Source: Pseudomonas bananamidigenes
GTDB lineage: Bacteria; Pseudomonadota; Gammaproteobacteria; Pseudomonadales; Pseudomonadaceae
NCBI RefSeq assembly: GCF_001679645.1
Contig: NZ_LRUN01000013.1
Span: forward strand, 1-42,465
DNA length: 42,465 nt
Reading direction: 5' to 3'
Below are positions 32,206 through 39,900 of the stretch, in pieces. Both the position numbers and the translations under genes were made by a program. A model generated the notes under the pieces. That model was not told the DNA's origin, ran no database searches, and saw only the letters and a program-made list of their open reading frames with translations. The first letter of the stretch is position 1. Each line of letters begins with the position of its first letter.

Positions 32206-33558
32206 TCAATTCATCCCGGGCAGTTGAACCTTGGGCTTCACGTCGTTCTGCACAACGGATGCCATCGGCGCGACCACTCCCTGGCTCTTGAGCAACTCGC
32301 CCATGGTCGCCTTGATTCGGTATTGAGTAAATAACTGAATGTTCTTGATCTCGGCCAGACGGCGCGAAGCGGTGAACAGTTCGTTTTCACTGTCGAGCAA
32401 ATCCAGCAGGGTTCGTTCGCCCAGACTGAACTGACGCTGGTACGCGGTGCGCACCGAGGTGCTGTGATCGACGTACTGCTGAGCGATCGGCACCTGGGCG
32501 TTGGCGTTGTTCAGGGCGTTCCAGGCCAGGCCCAGCTCTTCGTTCAACTGACGCAGGGCGTTGTTGCGGATGTCCAGCGCCTGGTTCGACAGGTAGGCCT
32601 TGGATTCCAGGTCAGCCTTGTTGCTTCCGCCCGAATAGAGGTTGAAACGCATGCGCAGCATCGCCTGCCATTCATTGTTGTGACCGTTCTGGCCGTCCAG
32701 GTCGTTGTCGGCGGTGCGGCCCAGTTCGGCATCGAAACGCGGATAGAATGTCGACTTGGCAGTTTCGTACTGCTTCTCGGCAGCGGCGATGTCGGACTCG
32801 GCCGAACGCAGGATCGGGCTGTTTTCCAGCATCTGCGCGCGAGCTTCGTTGAGATTGGCCGGCATCATCGCCATGAACGGCGCCGGACGCTCCAGTTGAT
32901 CGGGCATCTGGCCGACGGCGCTGAGGAAGTTGGTTTCCGAGTCGGCGAGGTTGGTCTGTTCGGTGATCAGGTTGTTGCGGGCCTGGGCCATCCGCGCTTC
33001 GGCCTGGTCGAGGTCGGCACCGCTGCCGACACCGCGCTGGGTACGCAACTGGATCTGGTCGTAGATGCGCTGGTGGCTCTTGAGGTTTTCCTCGGCCAGG
33101 CGCACGAACTCACGACGGGTCAGCACATCCAGATAAACCTGGGCGACCGTCAGCGCCGTGCGCTCGGAGGTGCCAAGCAAAGCGTAGGCGCGGGAGTTGA
33201 CGGTGGCTTGTTGACGCCCGACTTCGCTGGACGTCGCAAAACCGTCAAAAACCATTTGCGACAGACGTAAACTTGACTCGCCACGGTTCAGGGTTTCCCA
33301 GTGATTGCCGCCGCCGTTGGCACGGGTGGTGACGCTGTCGGTACCTTCACGGCCATAACCACCGAGCAGATCGACCTTGGGCAGGTATCCACCTTTGGCA
33401 GCCTTTAACTGATAATCCGCAGCCAAACGACTGTTGACCCCTGCCTGTATTTCCGGATGGACATCCAGCGCCTGTTGCATGGCTTCGGGCAGGGTTTGTG
33501 CTTGTGCGAAAGACGCGGCGAGAGCGAAAGGCAGTGCCTTGAACAGGGGCGAACGCAT
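32206..33558 (-). CDS. lapE: LapE, TolC-like outer membrane channel
   Basis: A 450-residue outer membrane factor with a signal peptide (about 1-20, AQA then QTLPEAMQQAL). TolC-family hallmarks include AAKGGYLPKVDLLGGYG, a first helical half, AKSTFYPRFDAELG and the C-terminal GERTLLDLLDSENELF that is specific to type I secretion OMFs (AggA/TolC type). In the Lap system this pore also retains the adhesin through its N-terminal module. First gene of the leftward lapEBC run, divergent from lapA. Confidence 0.94.
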   Translation of the reverse strand: MRSPLFKALPFALAASFAQAQTLPEAMQQALDVHPEIQAGVNSRLAADYQLKAAKGGYLPKVDLLGGYGREGTDSVTTRANGGGNHWETLNRGESSLRLSQMVFDGFATSSEVGRQQATVNSRAYALLGTSERTALTVAQVYLDVLTRREFVRLAEENLKSHQRIYDQIQLRTQRGVGSGADLDQAEARMAQARNNLITEQTNLADSETNFLSAVGQMPDQLERPAPFMAMMPANLNEARAQMLENSPILRSAESDIAAAEKQYETAKSTFYPRFDAELGRTADNDLDGQNGHNNEWQAMLRMRFNLYSGGSNKADLESKAYLSNQALDIRNNALRQLNEELGLAWNALNNANAQVPIAQQYVDHSTSVRTAYQRQFSLGERTLLDLLDSENELFTASRRLAEIKNIQLFTQYRIKATMGELLKSQGVVAPMASVVQNDVKPKVQLPGMN

Positions 33559-33748
33559 GGTGAGGATTTTCCCAGAACTTCTTGTCGTGAATCACAGCAA
33601 ACAAGGGTGCTGCGTCGGATGATGGCAACCGGTATGACCGTATGTCGGAAATTTTAAAACCGGAACTGGATCACATGCTCAAGGGCAAGTCGCCGGTAAA
33701 TATCAATGTGACATTAGTGGGACGATTGTTTAGGATGGCATCCAGAAG

Positions 33749-33762
33749 GTCAATAGTTTGGC
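33749..33762 (+). promoter_or_regulatory. FleQ-box-like site 1
   Basis: GTCAATAGTTTGGC agrees at 10 of 13 defined positions with the FleQ box GTCaNTAAAtTGAC as I remember it from P. aeruginosa. FleQ with c-di-GMP is known to control lapA in pseudomonads. Confidence 0.4.
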
Positions 33763-33787
33763 ATAAAGTTAATAGCGAAAGATTCTA

Positions 33788-33801
33788 GTCAAAATATTGA
33801 C
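33788..33801 (+). promoter_or_regulatory. FleQ-box-like site 2
   Basis: GTCAAAATATTGAC is a near-perfect palindrome (GTCAA/TTGAC arms) and agrees at 11 of 13 defined positions with the FleQ box. It overlaps the possible -35 TTGACA, a place where bound FleQ could block transcription. Confidence 0.5.
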
Positions 33802-33918
33802 ACAGATCAGCGTCAAACTTGATTCACATTTTTTTAAAAGTACGTCCAGACTGAATCGGCGCAGAAAAGCCATCAGGTCTATGGAAGTCAACTGAACGTG
33901 ACACCCGGAGAGTCTTCA

Positions 33919-36900
33919 ATGAGCAGTGTTGTTGCCATCGTCAAAAGCATTGTCGGTCAGGTTTTCGTGGTGTCCCCGGAGGGCGTCCGTCGCGTACTCG
34001 TTGAAGGCGACCGCTTGTTCGCAGGCGATCAGGTCGATACCGGCGTCGCTGGCGCGGTGTCCCTGGAACTGGCAGATGGCCGCACCCTCGATCTGGGTCG
34101 TGATACTCAATGGAGCGCCGATACTCCGGACTCCAGCACTGACTTGGCCGAAGCCACTGCGCAGGCCGCACCGTCCGTTGAAGAACTGCAGCAAGCCATT
34201 GCCGCCGGCGCCGACCCGACCACCGCGCTTGAAGCCACCGCTGCCGGCCCGACCGCTGCGGGCAGCGGCGGTGCCGCCGGTGGTGGCCACAGCTTCGTGA
34301 TGCTCGACGCCACCGCTGGCCGTGTCGACCCGACCATCGGCTTCCCGACCGCAGGCATCAATTCCGCCGGCCAGGCCGCCCAGAACATCACCGGCGGCCA
34401 GACCACCGACACCACCACCAACGCCTTGCGCGACTCGACCCTGAGCCTCAGCGCCACACCGACCATCACCGAAGCCGGCGGCGTGCTGGTGTACACCGCG
34501 ACCCTGACCCAGGCACCGCTGACCGACCTGACCGTCACCCTGTCCAATGGCGCGGTGATCGTGATTCCGGCCGGCTCCACCACCGGCACGGTCAACGTGC
34601 CGCTGGCACCGAATGACACGGTTTACAACGACGCCAGCCAGATCAACGTGACCGTCACCGGCACCACCGGCGGCAACGGCATTACCGTCACCGTGCCGAC
34701 CACACCGGCCGTGACCCAGGTCACCGATACCATCGACACCACCACCGTCACGCTGACGGCGGGCAGCAGCGTCACCGAAGGTGGCCAGATCACTTACACC
34801 GCGACCCTGACCAACCCGGCGCAGACGCCAGTCACCGTCACTCTGTCCAACGGCTCGACCATCACCATCGAAGCCGGCCAGACCACCGGCACCGTCAACG
34901 TGCCGACTGCGCCGAATGACGTGTACAACAATGGCAGCACCGTCACCACCACGATCACCGGTGCCACGGGCGGCAATTTCGAAAATCTGGTGGCGAACCC
35001 GACGCCAGCCGTCACCAACATCGTCGATTCGGTCGACACTACCAACCTGACCCTGACCTCAACCGGCACCGTGGTCGAGGGCGGCCAGATTACCTACACC
35101 GCGACGTTGACCAATCCGGCGCAGACGCCGGTCACCGTTACCCTGTCCAACGGCTCGACCATCACCATCGAAGCCGGCAAGACCAGCGGCAGCGTCAACG
35201 TCCCGACCGCGCCGAATGATGTCTACAACAATGGCGGCACCGTCAGCACCACCATTACCGGCGCTACCGGCGGCAACTTCGAGAATCTGGTGCCGAATAC
35301 CACGCCGGCGACCACCACCGTCACCGATTCCATCGACACCACCAATCTGTCGCTGTCCGCGACCGGTTCCGTGGCCGAGGGCGGTTCGATTGTTTACACC
35401 GCAACGCTGACCAACCCGGCGGGCACCCCGGTGACCGTGACGTTGAGCAACGGCTCCGTCATCACCATTGAAGCGGGCAAGACCACCGGCACCGTGACCG
35501 TTCCGGCGCCTGCCGATGACGTTTACAAGGACGCGGGCAAAGTCGAAGTCAGCATTATCGGCACCACGGGTGGCAACTTCGAGAACCTGGTGCCGAGCAC
35601 CGTTCCGGCCGTGACCGAAGTCACCGACACCATCGACACCACCACCGTCAAACTGACCGCGACCGAATCCGCAGCAGAAGGCGGCACCGTCACCTACACC
35701 GCTACCGTCGGCGCACCTGTGACCGGATCACCGGTCACTGTGACCCTGGCCAATGGTCAGCAAATCACCATCGAAGTCGGCAAGACCACTGGCACCGTGA
35801 CCACCACCGCGCCGAATGACGCGCTGACCGGCAATCCGCCGCTGACCAACTCGATCACTGGCGTGACGGGCGGCAACTACGAAAACCTCGTGGCCGACAA
35901 AACCCCGGTTTCGACCACGATCACCGACACCGTCGACACCACCAACCTGACCCTGAGCGCCACTGGTACCGTGGCCGAGGGCGGCTCGATCGTTTACACC
36001 GCGACCCTGACCAATGCCGCCGGCTCGCCAGTCACCGTGACCCTTTCCAACGGCGCGGTGATCACCATCGAGGCCGGCAAGACCACCGGCACCGTGACCG
36101 TTCCGGCCCCGGCCGATGACGTCTACAAAGACGCCGGCAAAGTCGAAGTGACCATCAAGGACGCGTCCGGCGGCAACTTCGAGAATCTGGTGCCAAGCAC
36201 TGCTCCGGCAGTAACCGAAGTGACCGACACCATCGACACTTCGACCGTGAAACTGACCGCTGACACTTCGGTCGCTGAAGGCGGCACCGTCACTTACACC
36301 GCCACTGTTGGCGCCCCAGTGACCGGCTCACCAGTCACCGTTACCCTGGCCAATGGTCAGCAGATCACCATCGAAGTCGGCAAGACCACCGGCAGCGTGA
36401 CCACCACCGCGCCGAACGATGTACTCAACGGCCACGCGCCGCTGACCAATTCGATCACCGGCGTGAGCGGCGGCAACTACGAAAACCTCGTGGCCGACAA
36501 GACCCCGGTTTCGACTACGGTTACCGATACCGTCGACACGACCAACCTGACGCTGACCGCGACGGGCTCCGTGGCTGAAGGCGGTTCGATCGTTTACACC
36601 GCCACCCTGACCAACCCGGCCGGCACGCCGGTGACCGTGACCTTGAGCAATGGCTCGGTCATCACCATCGAGGCCGGTAAAACCACCGGCACCGTGACCG
36701 TTCCGGCGCCTGCCGATGACGTTTACAAGGACGCGGGCAAAGTCGAAGTCACCATCAAGGACGCCTCTGGCGGCAACTTCGAAAACCTCGTGCCAAGCAC
36801 CGTTCCAGCGGTTACCGAAGTCACCGACACCATCGACACCACCAACCTGTCGCTGACTGCGACCGGCTCCGTGGCCGAAGGTGGTTCAATCGTCTACACC

Positions 36901-39900
36901 GCGACCCTGACCAACGCTGCCGGCTCGCCAGTCACCGTGACCTTGTCAAACGGTGCTGTCATTACCATCGACGCCGGCAAAACCACCGGCACCGTGACTG
37001 TCCCGGCGCCAGCCGATGACGTCTACAAGGATGCCGGCAAGGTCGAAGTGACCATCAAGGACGCGTCCGGCGGCAACTTCGAGAACCTGGTGCCAAGCAC
37101 GGTTCCGGCGGTCACCGAAGTGACTGACACCATCGATACCACCACGGTGAAGCTCACCGCGACCGAATCGGCAGCTGAAGGCGGCACCGTCACCTACACC
37201 GCCACCGTCGGCGCACCAGTAACCGGCTCGCCGGTGACCGTGACCCTGGCCAACGGTCAGCAAATCACCATCGAAGTTGGCAAGACCACCGGCACCGTGA
37301 CCACTACCGCGCCGAACGATGCATTGAATGGTCATGCACCGCTGACTAACACGATCACTGATGTTTCCGGTGGCAACTACGAAAATCTGGTTGCCGATAA
37401 AACGCCGGTCAGCACCACCGTGACCGATACCGTCGACACCACCAATCTGTCGTTGACCGCAACCGGCACAGTGGCCGAAGGTGGGTCAATCGTTTACACC
37501 GCCACGCTGACCAATCCAGCCGGTACTCCGGTGACCGTGACCCTGTCCAACGGCGCGGTGATCACCATCGAGGCCGGCAAGACCACCGGCACCGTGACCG
37601 TTCCAGCACCAGCCGATGACGTCTACAAGGATGCCGGCAAAGTCGAAGTGACCATCAAGGACGCGTCGGGCGGTAACTTCGAGAACCTTGTTCCGAGCAC
37701 TGTTCCAGCGGTTACTGAAGTCACCGACACCATCGATACGTCGACTGTGAAGCTGAGCGCCGATACATCGGTGGCTGAAGGTGGCACTGTCACCTACACC
37801 GCTACGGTCAGTGCGCCTGTGACCGGTTCGCCAGTGACTGTCACTTTGGCCAACGGCCAGACCATCACCATCGAAGTGGGCAAGACCACCGGTACCGTGA
37901 CCACCACCGCACCGAACGATGCGTTGAACGGTCATGAACCGTTGAGCAACTCGATCACTGACGTGAGCGGCGGCAACTACGAAAACCTCGTGGCCGACAA
38001 GACCCCGGTTTCGACTACGGTCACCGACACCGTCGACACGACCAACCTGACGCTGAGCGCTACCGGCTCTGTGGCAGAGGGCGGTTCGATCATCTACACC
38101 GCGACCCTCACCAACGCTGCGGGCACTCCGGTGACCGTGACCTTGAGCAACGGCGCCGTGATCACCATCGAGGCCGGGAAAACCACCGGCACCGTGACCG
38201 TTCCGGCGCCAGCCGATGACGTCTACAAAGACGCCGGCAAGGTCGAAGTGACCATCAAGGACGCGTCCGGCGGCAACTTCGAGAACCTTGTTCCGAGCAC
38301 TGTTCCAGCGGTGACCGAAGTCACCGACACCATCGACACCACTACGGTCAAACTGACCGCGACCGAGTCGGCGGCGGAAGGCGGCACCGTTACTTACACC
38401 GCAACGGTTGGCGCACCGGTGACCGGTTCACCTGTGACCGTGACCCTGTCCAACGGCCAGACCATCACCATCGAAGTGGGTAAAACCACCGGCACCGTGA
38501 CTACCACCGCACCTAACGATGCGCTGAACGGCCATGCACCGCTGACCAACGCGATTACCGACGTCAGCGGCGGCAACTACGAGAACCTTGTAGCGGACAA
38601 GACGCCGGTCAGCACTACCGTCACCGACACCGTCGACACCACCAACCTGTCGCTCAGTGCGACCGGCACCGTGGCCGAGGGTGGCCAGATCACCTACACC
38701 GCCACACTGACCAACGCTGCGGGTACTCCGGTGACCGTGACCTTGTCGAACGGCGCCGTGATCACCATCGAGGCCGGCAAGACCACCGGCACCGTGACTG
38801 TTCCTGCGCCTGCCGATGACGTCTACAAGGACGCCGGCAAGGTCGAAGTGACCATCAAGGATGCGTCCGGCGGCAACTTCGAAAACCTGGTGCCTAGCAC
38901 GGTGCCGGCTGTTACTGAAGTCACCGACACCATCGACACCACCACGGTCAAACTGACTGCGACCGAGTCGGCGGCTGAGGGCGGCACCGTTACTTACACC
39001 GCGACGGTTGGCGCACCGGTGACCGGTTCACCTGTGACCGTGACCCTGTCCAACGGCCAGACCATCACCATCGAAGTGGGTAAAACCACCGGCACCGTGA
39101 CCACTACCGCGCCGAACGATGCGTTGAACGGCCATGCACCGCTGACCAACTCGATTACCGACGTCAGCGGCGGCAACTTCGAGAACCTGGTCGCCGACAA
39201 GACCCCGGTCAGCACCACCGTGACCGATACCGTCGACACCACCAACCTGTCGCTGACTGCGACCGGCACCGTGGCCGAAGGTGGCTCGATCGTTTACACC
39301 GCCACGCTGACCAACCCGGCCGGCACCCCGCTGACCGTGACCTTGAGCAACGGCGCCGTCATCACCATCGACGCCGGTAAAACCACCGGCACCGTGACTG
39401 TCCCGGCGCCTGCCGATGACGTCTACAAGGACGCCGGCAAAGTCGAAGTGACCATCAAGGACGCGTCCGGCGGCAACTTCGAGAACCTGGTGCCGAGCAC
39501 CGTTCCGGCCGTCACCGAAGTCACCGACACCATCGACACCACCACGGTCAAACTGACCGCGACCGAGTCGGCGGCGGAAGGCGGCACCGTCACCTACACC
39601 GCCACCGTCGGCGCACCAGTAACCGGTTCGCCGGTGACCGTGACCCTGGCCAACGGTCAGTCGATCACCATCGAAGTCGGCAAGACCACCGGCACCGTGA
39701 CCACCACCGCACCGAACGACGCACTCAACGGCCATGCATCGCTGACCAACTCGATCACTGGCGTTAGCGGCGGCAACTACGAAAATCTGGTGGCCGACAA
39801 GACTCCGGTTTCGACTACTGTCACCGACACTGTCGACACCACCAACCTGACCCTGAGCGCGACGCCGGAAGTCAACGAAGGTGGCCAGATCACCTACACC

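Larger units (their letters stand above)
33559..33918. promoter_or_regulatory. Shared lapE/lapA divergent intergenic region
   Basis: This 360-bp, AT-rich region has no ORF of merit. It must hold the leftward lapEBC promoter and the rightward lapA promoter. On the plus strand TTGACA at 33797-33802 could be a -35 element, but no good -10 is seen at 16-18 bp. The lapA ribosome site (GGAGAG) stands just before the ATG at 33919. Confidence 0.7.
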
